Counted from the stretch's first letter, positions 9,078 through 18,670 are shown. The stretch: 64,000 nt of DNA from Terrabacter sp. Root85 (GCF_001429185.1 NZ_LMIW01000009.1:361238-425237), one strand, 5' to 3'. A program made the numbers and translations. Notes: generated by a model from the sequence alone, not told the origin.

Positions 9078-9815
9078 ATGACCGAGATCCGCTACGACGT
9101 GACCGACGGCGTCGCGCTCATCACCCTCGACGCGCCCGAGCGCCGCAACGCCCTCTCCGTCGAGATGTCGCGCGAGCTCATCGACGCCGCCCGCACGGCC
9201 GAGGCCGACGACGAGGTCGGTGCCGTCGTCGTCACGGGCGGAGCCCACTTCTGCGCGGGGGCGGTCCGCAGCGTTCTCGCCGACACGGGCCGTGACCCCG
9301 TCGAGGACGAGGCCTACCGCAACCTCGAGACCGTCTACGCCGCGTTCACGACGATCGGCGGGGTCGCGGTCCCGACCGTCGCGGCCGTGCGCGGGGCGGC
9401 AGTGGGGGCCGGCCTCAACCTCGCCCTTGCCACCGACCTGCGCATCGTCTCGCGCACGGCCCGGCTGCTCCCCGGCTTCGCCCAGATCGGCATCCACCCC
9501 GGCGGCGGCCACTTCACGCTCATCAACCGGGTCGCCGGGCGCGAGGCCGCCGCGGCCCTCGGGCTCTTCGGCGACGAGGTCGACGGCGAGCGCGCCGTCG
9601 CGCTGGGACTCGCCTGGGCGGCCTACGACGACGGCGACGTGCAGGACGCGGCGATGGCGGTAGCCGTTCGGGTCGCCCGGGACCCCGCCCTCGCCCGACG
9701 GATGGTCGCGAGCTTCCGCCGGGAGACGGCGCCCGGGGGCATGCCGTGGGACGTCGCCGTCGAGCTCGAGCGCTCGCCGCAGATGTGGTCGCTGCGCCGC
9801 AAGCACGGGGTGTGA
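9078..9815 (+). CDS. Enoyl-CoA hydratase/isomerase family protein
   Basis: A 245-residue crotonase-fold protein. The oxyanion-hole strand AHFCAGA (residues about 53-59) and the second conserved strand GAAVGAGLNLALA are both present, followed by GIHPGGGHFTL. It should hydrate the 2-enoyl-CoA produced by the two preceding dehydrogenases. The start ATG at 9078 has AAGGAGA about 10 bases upstream. Family members may instead be isomerases or lyases and the substrate cannot be told from sequence. It ends the likely beta-oxidation operon 6771-9815. Confidence 0.86.
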   Translation: MTEIRYDVTDGVALITLDAPERRNALSVEMSRELIDAARTAEADDEVGAVVVTGGAHFCAGAVRSVLADTGRDPVEDEAYRNLETVYAAFTTIGGVAVPTVAAVRGAAVGAGLNLALATDLRIVSRTARLLPGFAQIGIHPGGGHFTLINRVAGREAAAALGLFGDEVDGERAVALGLAWAAYDDGDVQDAAMAVAVRVARDPALARRMVASFRRETAPGGMPWDVAVELERSPQMWSLRRKHGV

Positions 9816-9909
9816 GGCACGGCTCACCACGAATCCGGCATTTCGGATCCTCGGGGGTCGTGGTGCAAGGATGGGGAAGTTGGCCGTCCCCCACCGCGAA
9901 GGAGCACCT

Positions 9910-11109
9910 GTGCTGGCGTCCTACCGACCTCTCTTCGAGGTACCGGGGGCACGCGTCTTCATCACCGGCGGGCTGATCGCCCGCTCGGCAGGCTCGATGT
10001 TCGCCGTGTCCGTGGTCGCGATGGTCTCGGCACGCACCGGCTCCTACGCGCTCGCCGGGGCCGTGGTGGCGGTCGGGATGGTCTCCCTGGCGCTCTTCGC
10101 CCCCTTCCTCGGGCGGCTCGTCGACCGCTACGGCCAGCGCCGCATCGCCATCCCCTTCTTCCTCTGGTCGGGGTTCTGGGCCGTCATGACCCTCCTCGTC
10201 TCGATGCGGGGGCTGCCCTCGTGGCTGCTCTTCATCACGTTCCCGCTGTGCGGCGCGATCCCCAACCTCGGCACGATGGCCCGCGCGCGGTGGTCGCACA
10301 TCTTCGCCGACGACCCACGCAACCTCCACGCGGCGATGTCGTTCGAGCAGGTCATGGAGGAGGTCACCTTCGTCATCGGACCGGTCCTCGCGATCTGGCT
10401 GTCGACGACGCTCTTCCCCGAGGCGGGCTTCGCCTTCGCCACCGTCGCCTACACCGTGGGCGTGCTGATCTTCATCTCGGCACGGTCCACGGAGCCGCCG
10501 GTCGTGCCGCACCACGAGCGACCCACCGAGCACGCCTACACGGTGCCGGGCCTCATCCCGCTCGCCTTCATCATGGTGATGACGGGGGCGATCTTCGGCG
10601 TCAACGAGGTCGTGACGCTCGCCGTCTCGCAGGAGCTGGGCGCGCCGAGCGCCGCCGGCGCCATCCTCGCGTTGTATGCCGTGGGGTCGGCCTCCGCGGG
10701 CCTCGTCTTCGGGCACGTCTCGCACGGCCGCAGCCTCGTCAAGCTCCTCATCGCCGGGACGTTCGGGATGGCGGTCCTCGAGATCCCGGTGCTCTTCGCC
10801 GGCAACCTCTGGGTCCTCGCTGGTCTCATGCTCGTCGCGGGCATGGCCACCGCTCCGACCCTCATCACGACGATGAACCTCATCGAGCGGATCGTCCCCA
10901 AGGCCCAGCTCAACGAGGGCATGACGATCGTGCTCACGGGACTCATCATCGGCATCGCGGCCGGCTCGGCCGTGTCGGGCATCGTCGTCGACCACGTCGG
11001 ACCGCAGCACGGCTACTGGGTCGCGATCATCGCGGGCGCCTTCGCCTTCGTCATGGCCCTGGGCACGCGCGCGTTCCTCACCCGCCGCGAGCTGCACAAC
11101 CTCCGCTGA
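9910..11109 (+). CDS. MFS transporter
   Basis: About 399 residues with the hydrophobic pattern of a 12-span major facilitator. A loop 2-3 motif GRLVDRYGQRR (variant of G-x-x-x-D-R-x-G-R-R) is present. The GTG at 9910 follows AAGGAG by five bases, which makes it a better start than an upstream ATG at 9871 that lacks a site. Substrate unknown; similar actinobacterial proteins are annotated as drug or sugar exporters. It faces the DHA2-type exporter gene tail to tail, with repeat hairpins between. Confidence 0.82.
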   Translation: MLASYRPLFEVPGARVFITGGLIARSAGSMFAVSVVAMVSARTGSYALAGAVVAVGMVSLALFAPFLGRLVDRYGQRRIAIPFFLWSGFWAVMTLLVSMRGLPSWLLFITFPLCGAIPNLGTMARARWSHIFADDPRNLHAAMSFEQVMEEVTFVIGPVLAIWLSTTLFPEAGFAFATVAYTVGVLIFISARSTEPPVVPHHERPTEHAYTVPGLIPLAFIMVMTGAIFGVNEVVTLAVSQELGAPSAAGAILALYAVGSASAGLVFGHVSHGRSLVKLLIAGTFGMAVLEIPVLFAGNLWVLAGLMLVAGMATAPTLITTMNLIERIVPKAQLNEGMTIVLTGLIIGIAAGSAVSGIVVDHVGPQHGYWVAIIAGAFAFVMALGTRAFLTRRELHNLR

Positions 11110-11138
11110 CCCGAGCCCACGGCATACGCCCCGACTGA

Positions 11139-11248
11139 ACCGTCGAAAGGCCACGTTTCGCCGGTGCCACCACGTCGAAAGGCCACTTCTCCGACGAGAA
11201 GTGGCCTTTCGACTGCTCCGAGGCCACAGATCGTGGCCTCTCGACGGT
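11139..11248. repeat. GTCGAAAGGCCAC repeat cluster with hairpin
   Basis: Between two convergent transporter genes the sequence ACCGTCGAAAGGCCAC occurs at 11139-11154, within a hairpin at 11174-11213, and in reverse with one change at 11233-11248. The hairpin has 18-base perfect arms (11174-11191 and 11196-11213) with loop CGAC. It could act as a bidirectional terminator. The same outer stem recurs at 23137-23175 with different inner stem bases. Confidence 0.8.
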
Positions 11249-11270
11249 GGGGCGGGGTGTGCCCGGAGGG

Positions 11271-13016
11271 TCAGTGGCCGGCGGGGGCCACCACGACGTC
11301 CTCGTCCTTCGCCGGCGCGGCCTGACCGGGCTTGGGGCCCAGGTCGATGTTCGGCAGGAAGAGCGTGGCGATGAACGCGAGGACGAGCACGCCGGCCGCG
11401 ACGACGAAGACGACCGACATCGCGTCGGAGAAGCCGACGAGGAACGGCTTGGCGAGCGCCGGGTCGAGCTGGTTGATGAACGAGCTGTCCGACAGGGCCG
11501 CGCCGCCGACGCCCGCCCCCGAGCCGCCGGACTGCTGCGCGGCCTGGAGCTGCTCGATGAACGCCTTGTTGGCAGCCGGGTCGCCACCGGTCGGGTTGCG
11601 CAGGGCCGCCTGGAACTCCGGGGTCGGGGCGATCGCCGCGAACGCCTCGGAGATCTTCGTGCCGGCCTGCGAGAAGAGGATCGACAGGAAGACCGCGGTG
11701 CCGAGCGTGCCGCCGATCTGGCGGGTGAAGGTCGCGGACGACGTGGCGACGCCCATGTCGCGGCGGTCGACGGCGTTCTGCACGGCGAGGGTCAGCGGCT
11801 GGAAGTTGAAGCCGAGGCCGATACCGAAGAAGAACATCACGATCATCGTCTTCCAGAGCGGGGTGTCCGCGCCGACGAAGTGGAAGGCGAAGAGCGACAG
11901 GACGAGGATCGCCGCGCCCATGATCGGGAAGTGGCGGTAGCGTCCGGTCCGGGAGATGAGCTGACCGGAGACGATCGAGCCGGCCATGATCCCGAGGGTC
12001 ATCGGGAGCAGCTGGAGGCCGGCCTGGGTCGGCGACGAGCCCTTGACGATCTGCAGGTAGAGCGGGATCGCGGCGAGGCCGCCGAACATGCCCATGCCGA
12101 TGAAGACCGAGGCGACCGACGACGACGCGACGGTGCGGTTCGTGAAGAGGCGCAGCGGGATGAGCGCCTCCTCACCCATGGACCGCTCGAAGAGGAAGAA
12201 GGCGACGAGACCGGCGAGGCCGATGGCGTAGCAGGTGATGGAGGTCGGTGAACCCCAGCCCCACGCACGTCCCTGCTCGGCCACGATGAGCAGCGGCACG
12301 AGGGCGACCGAGAGGCTGAGGGCGCCCCAGTAGTCGATGCGGTGGTCGAGACGCGTGTGCCGGAGGTGCAGCGTGCGCGTCACGACGATGAGCGCGGCGA
12401 CGGCGATCGGCACGTTGACGAGGAAGACCCAACGCCAGCCGGTGACGCCGAGGAGCGTCTCCTGGCCGGCGAAGAAGCCGCCGATGACCGGGCCGAGGAC
12501 GCTCGAGGTGCCGAAGACGGCGAGGAAGTAGCCCTGGTACTTCGCGCGCTCACGCGGCGGCACGATGTCGCCGATGATGGCGAGGGCGAGCGAGAAGAGG
12601 CCGCCGGCGCCGATGCCCTGGACGGCTCGGAAGGCCGCTAGCGACGGGATCGACCACGACAGCGTGCAGAGCATCGAGCCGATCGTGAAGATCGTGATCG
12701 CGAAGATGAAGAGCTTCTTGCGCCCGTAGATGTCGCCGAGCTTGCCGTAGAGCGGCGTCGTGATCGTCGCGGTGATGAGGTATGCCGTCGTGACCCATGC
12801 CTGGCCGGCAAGGTCGTTGAGGTCGTCGGCGATGACGCGCATGGCACTCGCGACGATGGTCTGGTCGAGCGCGGCGAGGAACATCCCCATCATGAGCCCG
12901 ACGAGGATGGTCAGGATCTCCTTGTGGGAGAGCACCGGTCGCGCGTCGGGGCCTGCACCCGCTGGTGCGTCCGCGGTCGCGTCGACGCGAGGCGGCTCGG
13001 CGGTGGTGTCGGACAT
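11271..13016 (-). CDS. DHA2-family MFS drug exporter (EmrB/QacA type)
   Basis: A 581-residue transporter with 14-span hydrophobicity. Family motifs include LDQTIVASAMRVIADDL in TM1 and GKLGDIYGRKK in loop 2-3. A large periplasmic-side loop near residues 460-530 precedes the last span, as in QacA/EmrB relatives. It should expel drugs or lipophilic compounds with protons. The ATG at 13016 is one base past the stop of the upstream marR gene and has GAGGA upstream, so the two form a repressor-exporter operon. Both are expected to be controlled by the dyad at 13551-13573. Confidence 0.9.
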   Translation of the reverse strand: MSDTTAEPPRVDATADAPAGAGPDARPVLSHKEILTILVGLMMGMFLAALDQTIVASAMRVIADDLNDLAGQAWVTTAYLITATITTPLYGKLGDIYGRKKLFIFAITIFTIGSMLCTLSWSIPSLAAFRAVQGIGAGGLFSLALAIIGDIVPPRERAKYQGYFLAVFGTSSVLGPVIGGFFAGQETLLGVTGWRWVFLVNVPIAVAALIVVTRTLHLRHTRLDHRIDYWGALSLSVALVPLLIVAEQGRAWGWGSPTSITCYAIGLAGLVAFFLFERSMGEEALIPLRLFTNRTVASSSVASVFIGMGMFGGLAAIPLYLQIVKGSSPTQAGLQLLPMTLGIMAGSIVSGQLISRTGRYRHFPIMGAAILVLSLFAFHFVGADTPLWKTMIVMFFFGIGLGFNFQPLTLAVQNAVDRRDMGVATSSATFTRQIGGTLGTAVFLSILFSQAGTKISEAFAAIAPTPEFQAALRNPTGGDPAANKAFIEQLQAAQQSGGSGAGVGGAALSDSSFINQLDPALAKPFLVGFSDAMSVVFVVAAGVLVLAFIATLFLPNIDLGPKPGQAAPAKDEDVVVAPAGH

Positions 13017-13017
13017 G

Positions 13018-13530
13018 TCAGTCCTCTTTCTGCTTCTGGGCTCTGGTGGAGTCGAAGGGCATGGGGGGCGGCGCTGCACCCCGGGCCCGGAGGTTGCTGT
13101 CGAGCGCGTCGCCGAGCTCGCGGAGCCGGTCGACGAACTCCTCGGTGGCAGGGCCGTCCCACTCGGAGAGCAGCCCCTGGAACCACTTGGCGCGGCTCGA
13201 CTGGATGCGCTCGAGGGCCGCGCGGCCGTGGTCGGTGAGGGAGACGACCCACGCCCGCCCGTCGCTGGGGTCGGCGCTCTTCTCGAGCAGTCCGCTCGCC
13301 ACGAGTGCGCTGACCTGGCGGCTCACGGTGGAGACGTCGTTGTGCAGCGTCGTCGCGAGCTCGGAGATGCGGACGGTGCCCTGGCCCGCCACGACGAAGA
13401 GCACGGGGTATGCCGTGACGTCCACGCCGTCCTCGAGCCGAGGGGCGGTGTGCTTGGCCGCGACGAGCAGCTTCTGGACGCGGAGGAGCCCGAGGAAGAC
13501 GTCGTTCGCCTCGTCCCTGCTCACGGCCAT
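13018..13530 (-). CDS. MarR-family transcriptional regulator
   Basis: A 170-residue winged-helix regulator. The recognition region ISELATTLHNDVSTVSRQV and the wing DPSDGRAWVVSLT match MarR proteins. The ATG at 13530 has AGGGGG six bases upstream; a GTG at 13533 is adjacent and also possible. It is cotranscribed with the downstream exporter gene and probably represses both, releasing DNA when a ligand of the exporter binds. The operator-like dyad and promoter lie 20-70 bases upstream. Confidence 0.9.
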   Translation of the reverse strand: MAVSRDEANDVFLGLLRVQKLLVAAKHTAPRLEDGVDVTAYPVLFVVAGQGTVRISELATTLHNDVSTVSRQVSALVASGLLEKSADPSDGRAWVVSLTDHGRAALERIQSSRAKWFQGLLSEWDGPATEEFVDRLRELGDALDSNLRARGAAPPPMPFDSTRAQKQKED

Positions 13531-13550
13531 CACATGCCCCCTGGGTCAAC

Positions 13551-13599
13551 TACTTGCTTGCAGCATGCAAGTATTTGCCCGAACCGTCTCGGCTGTCAA
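13551..13599 (-). promoter_or_regulatory. Promoter and operator of the marR-exporter operon
   Basis: On the minus strand TTGACA (complement of 13594-13599) is followed after 18 bases by AATACT (complement of 13570-13575). An inverted repeat TACTTGC-N9-GCAAGTA spans 13551-13573 and overlaps the -10 region, with a second inner dyad TTGCA-N3-TGCAA at 13558-13570. This is the classical geometry for MarR autorepression. Confidence 0.65.
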
Positions 13600-13762
13600 C
13601 TCACCTGTCGAAGGTTTGTCCAGCCATCGGATCGTCTCGCCACGTGCGGGGCTCATGTGGTTGTCTGTGGTCTCGCGCCATCGGGGAGGTGCGAGGATGA
13701 CTCACGTGCCCGAACCGTCCAGCAGTGTGCGGAGCAGCCGGGCCAGATGTGCAGGGAGTGCC

Positions 13763-14518
13763 ATGACGAGCGACGTTCCCGTCGATCCGACGATCAACGA
13801 CGCCTTCCGACAGATGTCGGCCCTGATCTATGCCGGCGCCGACGCCGGCTCGATCCACCAGTCGCTCGTCGACTCCGCGCTACGCCTCGTCGAGGGCTGT
13901 GACCGGGCGTCGCTCCTCGTGCGCACGCGCGACCGCTACGTCACGGCGGCGAGCACCGACGACATCGCCCGACGCATCGACCAGATCGAGCTCGAGGTCG
14001 GCGAGGGCCCCTGTGTCGACGCCATCGTCTCCGAGGCCTACCAGCACGACGCCGACCTCACCGACGCGAAGACCCCGTGGCCGCGCTTCACCGAGCGCAT
14101 CGTCGCCGAGACGCCGGTCCGGTCGGCCATCGGCTACCGGCTCCTGCTGGAGGGCGACAAGGTCGGTGCCCTCAACCTCTTCTCGGACACCCCCGGCGGG
14201 CTCACCTCGAAGTCGGCCGACGTCGGCGCGGTCATCGCCTCGTTCGCCTCGGTCGCGCTCATGGCGATCCGGGCGCGCGAGGAGGCGGCGACCCTCCGAC
14301 AGGGGCTGACGAGCAACCGCGAGATCGGCAAGGCCGTCGGTCTGCTCATGGCGGCGCACCACATCAGCGGACAGGAGGCGTTCGAGCTGCTGCGCAGCAC
14401 CTCGCAGGAGCTCAACATGAAGCTGGCCCAGGTGGCTTCGCAGGTCATCGAGGGGCAGGAGTCGCAGTTCGGTCATGCCGGCCCGGCCGGCGGTGCCACG
14501 GCGGACTCGACGGTCTGA
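13763..14518 (+). CDS. GAF-ANTAR domain regulator
   Basis: About 251 residues. Residues about 25-170 form a GAF sensor domain (GEGPCVDAI, then a Y-R-L-L strand). Residues about 180-235 form an ANTAR domain (NREIGKAVGLLMAAHHISG, then helix with F-E-L-L-R). ANTAR proteins bind paired hairpins in nascent RNA and prevent termination. The ATG at 13763 has AGGGA five bases upstream; an in-frame ATG at 13697 with GGGAGGT upstream would add 22 residues and is a serious alternative. It faces the sigma factor gene tail to tail. Signal and target RNAs unknown. Confidence 0.88.
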   Translation: MTSDVPVDPTINDAFRQMSALIYAGADAGSIHQSLVDSALRLVEGCDRASLLVRTRDRYVTAASTDDIARRIDQIELEVGEGPCVDAIVSEAYQHDADLTDAKTPWPRFTERIVAETPVRSAIGYRLLLEGDKVGALNLFSDTPGGLTSKSADVGAVIASFASVALMAIRAREEAATLRQGLTSNREIGKAVGLLMAAHHISGQEAFELLRSTSQELNMKLAQVASQVIEGQESQFGHAGPAGGATADSTV

Positions 14519-14637
14519 CCCGACGCCGCGCCCGACGCGCCCGACGTGGGCGCGCACGCGGGCACGACCCTGTGCTGGATGACGAGTGGCCCCGACGCGC
14601 CTCACGGGCGTCGGGACCACGGTCGGAGCGGCGGGGG

Positions 14638-15426
14638 TCAGGCCGAGGCCATGCCCTCCGCGGACAGCTGGCGGCGCAGCTCGTCGAGCGTGCGCCGGAG
14701 CAGGCGGCTCACCTGCATCGCGCTGAGCCCCATGGACTCGGCGATCTCGGCCTGCGTCATGTCGCCGCCGAACCGGAGCTCGACGAGCTTCTGGTCCCGG
14801 GCGGGGAGCCGCCCGAGAGCGGTGCGCACGACGATGCCCTCGTCGAGGGCCGGGTCGGACCCCGAGTCGCCGCGGGCGTCGAGCAGGTCGAGGACCGGAC
14901 GGCCACCGTCTGCGGTCGTCGCGTCGAGGGAGGCGGGGCGCAGGTTGGTCGCCGCGACCTGGGCCTCCTTGACGGCATCGAGTGTGATGTCGAGCTCGTG
15001 GGCGAGCTCGCCGGCGTCCGGGTCGTGGCCGAGACGCTGCTCGAGCCGTGACCTCGTGTCGGTGACGAGCTGGCGTCGCTCCTGCAGCTCGCGCGGCGGG
15101 CGGACGAGCCAGCCGTGGTCGCGGAAGTGACGGCGCAGCTCACCGGTGATGGTGGGCGTGGCGTAGGCGCCGAACTCGGTCGGCTTGGACAGGTCGAACC
15201 GCTGGAGCGCCTTGAGCAGTGCGAGGAACGCGACCTGCTCGAGGTCCTCTCGATCGAGGCCCTTGCCCGAGTAGCGGTGGGCGAGAGAGCGGGCGAGCGG
15301 CATGTGCAGCACGGTCACGGTCTCGAGGGCGGTGGCGCGCTCGGACGACGAGTCCGAGGTGCGCAGGGTACTGATGAGCTCTCTGGTTCGCGCATCCTTG
15401 CGCGGACCCACGGATGGGTCGGTCAT
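14638..15426 (-). CDS. SigB/SigF-type alternative sigma factor
   Basis: A 262-residue sigma-70 family protein with regions 2, 3 and 4 but no region 1. Region 2 contains GLDREDLEQVAFLALLKAL and RFDLSKPTEFGAYATPTI. Region 4 contains MTQAEIAESMGLSAMQVSRLL. This matches the stress/sporulation SigB-F-G group. No anti-sigma or anti-anti-sigma gene adjoins it, which is unusual for bacilli but common in actinobacteria. ATG at 15426 follows CGGAG. Upstream, an AT-rich patch TATATACACA at 15501-15510 may hold its promoter; no confident -35 could be assigned. Confidence 0.9.
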   Translation of the reverse strand: MTDPSVGPRKDARTRELISTLRTSDSSSERATALETVTVLHMPLARSLAHRYSGKGLDREDLEQVAFLALLKALQRFDLSKPTEFGAYATPTITGELRRHFRDHGWLVRPPRELQERRQLVTDTRSRLEQRLGHDPDAGELAHELDITLDAVKEAQVAATNLRPASLDATTADGGRPVLDLLDARGDSGSDPALDEGIVVRTALGRLPARDQKLVELRFGGDMTQAEIAESMGLSAMQVSRLLRRTLDELRRQLSAEGMASA

Positions 15427-15618
15427 TTCAACTCCGATGGATCGGATCCCCGATGCGGCGCTGGCTTGACCGACTACTAGTGACGCTAGGCCGTTGCCCC
15501 TATATACACAAGGTGGACTTCGGCCCCGTCCAGGGGTCCCGAGGTGTATACGCGGGCGCGAGCAGCGACGGCCCTGGCGGTGTTCCCGATGTGTGTGGGA
15601 CCAGCCGGCTCAGGAGCC

Positions 15619-16482
15619 TCAGTGCGTGACGACGACGAGCGCCTCGAGGACGCGCCGGGCGATGTCCTCGTCGCCGGTGACGGTGTAGTGGATCTCGTCG
15701 ACGCCGCGGCGTCCGGCGGCCCGACGCGTCAGGGCGTCGGTCGTGAGGTGGATCGACGTGACGTCGAGCTGCTCCTCACCCTCGGGCCGGTCGTTGCCGC
15801 TGAAAAGTGCTTCCCCGTAAGGGCGCCCGTCGTCACCGGTGATGATGCGCACCCCACCGCGCGCGACGACGGGACCGCTCACGTCGAGCACCACGGCGTG
15901 GCCGGCCCCGATGCCGGCGACCCTCGAGGCGATGCGCGGGAGGGCGGCGAGGATGTCGGCGGTGAAGACCGCGGCACTCGCGGAGTCGAGGTTGCCGGGC
16001 CGGTCGAGGGCGGCGCGGAGGTCCTGCTCGTGCACCCAGGCGTCGACGATCCGACGGTGCAGGTGGTCGCCGAAGGTCGTCTCGGGCCCGAAGAAACCGC
16101 CGATCACGGTGTCGATGTCGGCGTCCGACGCGCGCAGGTCGGCGACGCGCTGCGGGTGGAACTCGGCCAGCTCGGCCACGACCTCGCGTCCGGAGAGGCC
16201 GCGCCGCGCCTCGACGTCGACCTCGACGAAGCGGGCGAAGTCGCTGTGGACGTGCGGGTAGTCGGGAACCTCGACCTGGGGCCGGGGCATGCCGGCAAAG
16301 GACTTCTCGGCCCCGACGACGTGGGCGATCTGGTCCTTGACGGTCCAGCCGGGGCACTCGGTCTGGATCTCGAAGTCCTCGTCTCGGCAGGAGTGCCCGA
16401 GGTCGATGATCGACTGCACGGAGTGGTCGAACGCGTCGATCAGTCCGTTGCGGTCGTCTGGGGCGGCCGGATGCATGGGCAT
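15619..16482 (-). CDS. Mycothiol-dependent maleylpyruvate isomerase-type (DinB-like) protein
   Basis: A 287-residue protein with the N-terminal metal-binding four-helix domain of the TIGR03083/maleylpyruvate isomerase family. The block CPGWTVKDQIAHVVGAE and the later DAWVHEQDLR supply the expected His/Glu metal ligands. A C-terminal domain follows (about residues 190-287). The family uses mycothiol, the actinobacterial thiol, but most members have no assigned substrate. ATG at 16482. It diverges from the CopD/CtaG gene with only 26 bases between starts, so promoters must overlap or lie within coding sequence. Confidence 0.82.
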   Translation of the reverse strand: MPMHPAAPDDRNGLIDAFDHSVQSIIDLGHSCRDEDFEIQTECPGWTVKDQIAHVVGAEKSFAGMPRPQVEVPDYPHVHSDFARFVEVDVEARRGLSGREVVAELAEFHPQRVADLRASDADIDTVIGGFFGPETTFGDHLHRRIVDAWVHEQDLRAALDRPGNLDSASAAVFTADILAALPRIASRVAGIGAGHAVVLDVSGPVVARGGVRIITGDDGRPYGEALFSGNDRPEGEEQLDVTSIHLTTDALTRRAAGRRGVDEIHYTVTGDEDIARRVLEALVVVTH

Positions 16483-16508
16483 GTCATCAGACTACTTACC
16501 CTTGAGGC

Positions 16509-18614
16509 ATGCCAACCCTGCAGCGAGACGGTCTCGCCGGCCCGCGGACAGGCCCCACCTCCCCGGCCTCCGGGCTCGTCCCGCTCGTCCTCGCCGCCGT
16601 CGTGGCGGTCGGTCTGCTGGCGAGCGTGGTCGCCGCGCGCTACACCGGCGCGGCCGCCCCGTTGCCCGGCGGCTTGACCGACGCGGGCCCGGTCGTCCGC
16701 TGGGCCCTTCCGCTCGTCCGGGTCGTCCACGACGTCGCCGCCTCGCTCACCATCGGCTCGCTGCTCCTCGCCGCCACGATGATCCCCGGCCGCACGCGCG
16801 CCGAGAGCGCCGCGCTCGACGAGCCGCGCCGCGCCGCCGCCCTCCGGGTCACGACCGCCGCGGCGTTCGTCTGGGCGCTCGCGGGGGCCGTCGGCGTCGT
16901 CTTCACCTTCGCCGATGCAGCAGGTATGCCGCTCAGTGACCCTCTCTTCGGACGCAACCTCACCGGGTCGGTGTGGTCGATCGAGCCGCTCCGGGTCGGG
17001 CTCATCAGCGCGGTCGCCGCGTTCGTCGTCGCCTCGGTCGCCGCCGTGGCCCGCTCTCGTGCCGTCGCGCTCGCGCTCACCGTCGTCTCGGCGTTCGGCC
17101 TGCTCGTCCTCGGCCTCGCCGGCCACGCGGGCGGGTCGGCCGACCACGAGACCGCCGTCAACGCGATCGCCGCCCACCTGCTCAGTGCTGCCGTCTGGGT
17201 CGGTGGACTCCTCGCACTGATCGTGCTCCGTCGTCCCCTGGGTGACGCGCTCGGCGTCGTCGCCCGCCGCTACTCGACCGTCGCCCTCTGGTGCTATGTC
17301 ACCCTCGGCGCCTCCGGCGTCATGTCGGCCACGACGCGGCTCGGCTCGTGGTCCGACCTCGCGACGCCCTACGGCGTCCTCGTCCTCGTCAAGGTCCTGG
17401 CCTTCGCGGTCCTCGGGGTCGCGGGCGTCTGGCACCGGCGCGTCACGCTCGATCGCATCGACGAGACCGGCACCTCGGGTGCCGGCGCCGCCGGCACCGG
17501 CGTCCCTGAGGGTGCCCGGAGGCTGCGGAGCCGGCTCTTCGTGCGCCTCGCCGTCGCTGAGACCCTCGTCATGGCGCTCGCGTTCGGCGTCGCGACCGCG
17601 CTCGCGCGGAGCGAGCCCCCGGTGCCCGAGACGGTGGCAGACCCGAGCGCCGCGCTCTCGCTGACCGGCTACCCCGCGCCACCCGCCCCCACGGCGATGT
17701 CGTGGCTCACGGCCTGGCGGGTCGAGTGGCTCTTCCTCGCCACCGGCCTGCTGGCGGTCGGGCTCTACCTGGCCGGTGTCGTGCGCCTGCGCCGTCGTGG
17801 CGACGCCTGGCCGGTGATGCGGACCGTCAGCTGGGTCGTGGGCTGGCTGCTCTTCGTCTACGCCACCAACGGCGTGCTCGGCATCTACGGGCGGGTCGCC
17901 TTCTCGTGGCACATGACGCTGCACATGCTCGAGGCGATGGTCGTCCCGATCTTCCTCGTGCTCGGTGCGCCCGTGACGCTCGCGCTGCGCACCGTCCGGT
18001 CACGCCGCGACGGCACGCTCGGCCCGCGCGAGATGCTTCTCGCGCTCATCCACTCGCGGTTCCTCGCCGTCGTCGGCAACCCGGTCTTCGCGGCGGTCTT
18101 CTTCTTCATGAGCCTCGTCGTCTTCTACTGGACCGGTCTGTTCCAGCTGGCCCTGCAGACGCACACGGGGCACCTGCTCATGACCGCGCACTTCGTCCTC
18201 ACGGGCTATCTCTTCGCGTGGGTGCTCGTCGGGGTCGACCCGGGCCCCAAGCGCTGGAGCCCGGCGCTGCGCCTCGTCGTGCTCTTCGCGACGATCTCCT
18301 TCCACGCCTTCTTCGGTGTCGCGATGATCAGCGGCACGACGCTCCTCGGCGGAGACTTCTTCCCGACGGTCGCCATCCCGTGGGTCACCGACCCGCTCGC
18401 GGACCAGCGCTACGGCGGGGGCGTGGCGTGGGCCATCGGTGAGCTGCCGAGCCTCGTGCTCGCGCTCACCGTCGCCCTGCAGTGGTTCCGCACCGACAGC
18501 GCGGAGTCGGTGCGGCAGGACCGCCGGGCCGACCGTGACGGCGATGCCGAGCTCACGGCATACAACGAGCGTCTGGCCGCGCTCGCCCGCCGCGACGAGG
18601 GCTCGCGGCGCTGA
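16509..18614 (+). CDS. CopD/CtaG fusion membrane protein (copper handling, cytochrome oxidase assembly)
   Basis: A 701-residue polytopic protein. The first half (about residues 20-390) resembles CopD, with membrane helices and His-containing segments such as HDVAAS and WHRR. The second half (about 400-665) is a caa3-type CtaG domain with conserved FSWHMTLHMLEAM, HTGHLLMTAHF and FHAFFGVAM, whose histidines are likely copper ligands. It should move copper across the membrane and supply the CuB centre of cytochrome oxidase. The fusion is typical of actinobacteria. ATG at 16509 after CTTGAGG. The C-terminal 35 residues are charged and cytoplasmic. Confidence 0.9.
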   Translation: MPTLQRDGLAGPRTGPTSPASGLVPLVLAAVVAVGLLASVVAARYTGAAAPLPGGLTDAGPVVRWALPLVRVVHDVAASLTIGSLLLAATMIPGRTRAESAALDEPRRAAALRVTTAAAFVWALAGAVGVVFTFADAAGMPLSDPLFGRNLTGSVWSIEPLRVGLISAVAAFVVASVAAVARSRAVALALTVVSAFGLLVLGLAGHAGGSADHETAVNAIAAHLLSAAVWVGGLLALIVLRRPLGDALGVVARRYSTVALWCYVTLGASGVMSATTRLGSWSDLATPYGVLVLVKVLAFAVLGVAGVWHRRVTLDRIDETGTSGAGAAGTGVPEGARRLRSRLFVRLAVAETLVMALAFGVATALARSEPPVPETVADPSAALSLTGYPAPPAPTAMSWLTAWRVEWLFLATGLLAVGLYLAGVVRLRRRGDAWPVMRTVSWVVGWLLFVYATNGVLGIYGRVAFSWHMTLHMLEAMVVPIFLVLGAPVTLALRTVRSRRDGTLGPREMLLALIHSRFLAVVGNPVFAAVFFFMSLVVFYWTGLFQLALQTHTGHLLMTAHFVLTGYLFAWVLVGVDPGPKRWSPALRLVVLFATISFHAFFGVAMISGTTLLGGDFFPTVAIPWVTDPLADQRYGGGVAWAIGELPSLVLALTVALQWFRTDSAESVRQDRRADRDGDAELTAYNERLAALARRDEGSRR

Positions 18615-18634
18615 CCAGGCGGTCGGAGCGTCAC

Positions 18635-18651
18635 TACTACTCGATGTAGTA
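18635..18651. promoter_or_regulatory. TACTAC/GTAGTA dyad
   Basis: TACTAC at 18635-18640 and GTAGTA at 18646-18651 form a perfect 6-base inverted repeat separated by TCGAT. It lies just upstream of the ribosome site of the small Cys-rich gene. The half-sites resemble the TACTACA/TGTAGTA operators of BlaI/MecI/CopY-type repressors, but spacing is 17 rather than 16 bases. No such repressor gene is in the window. Confidence 0.45.
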
Positions 18652-18670
18652 TTGGCGTCGAGGAGGCGAC

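Noticed and set aside
13697..13762. Upstream ATG as the sole start of the GAF-ANTAR gene
   Set aside because: It has a good ribosome site but adds a basic, non-conserved 22 residues; kept only as an alternative.
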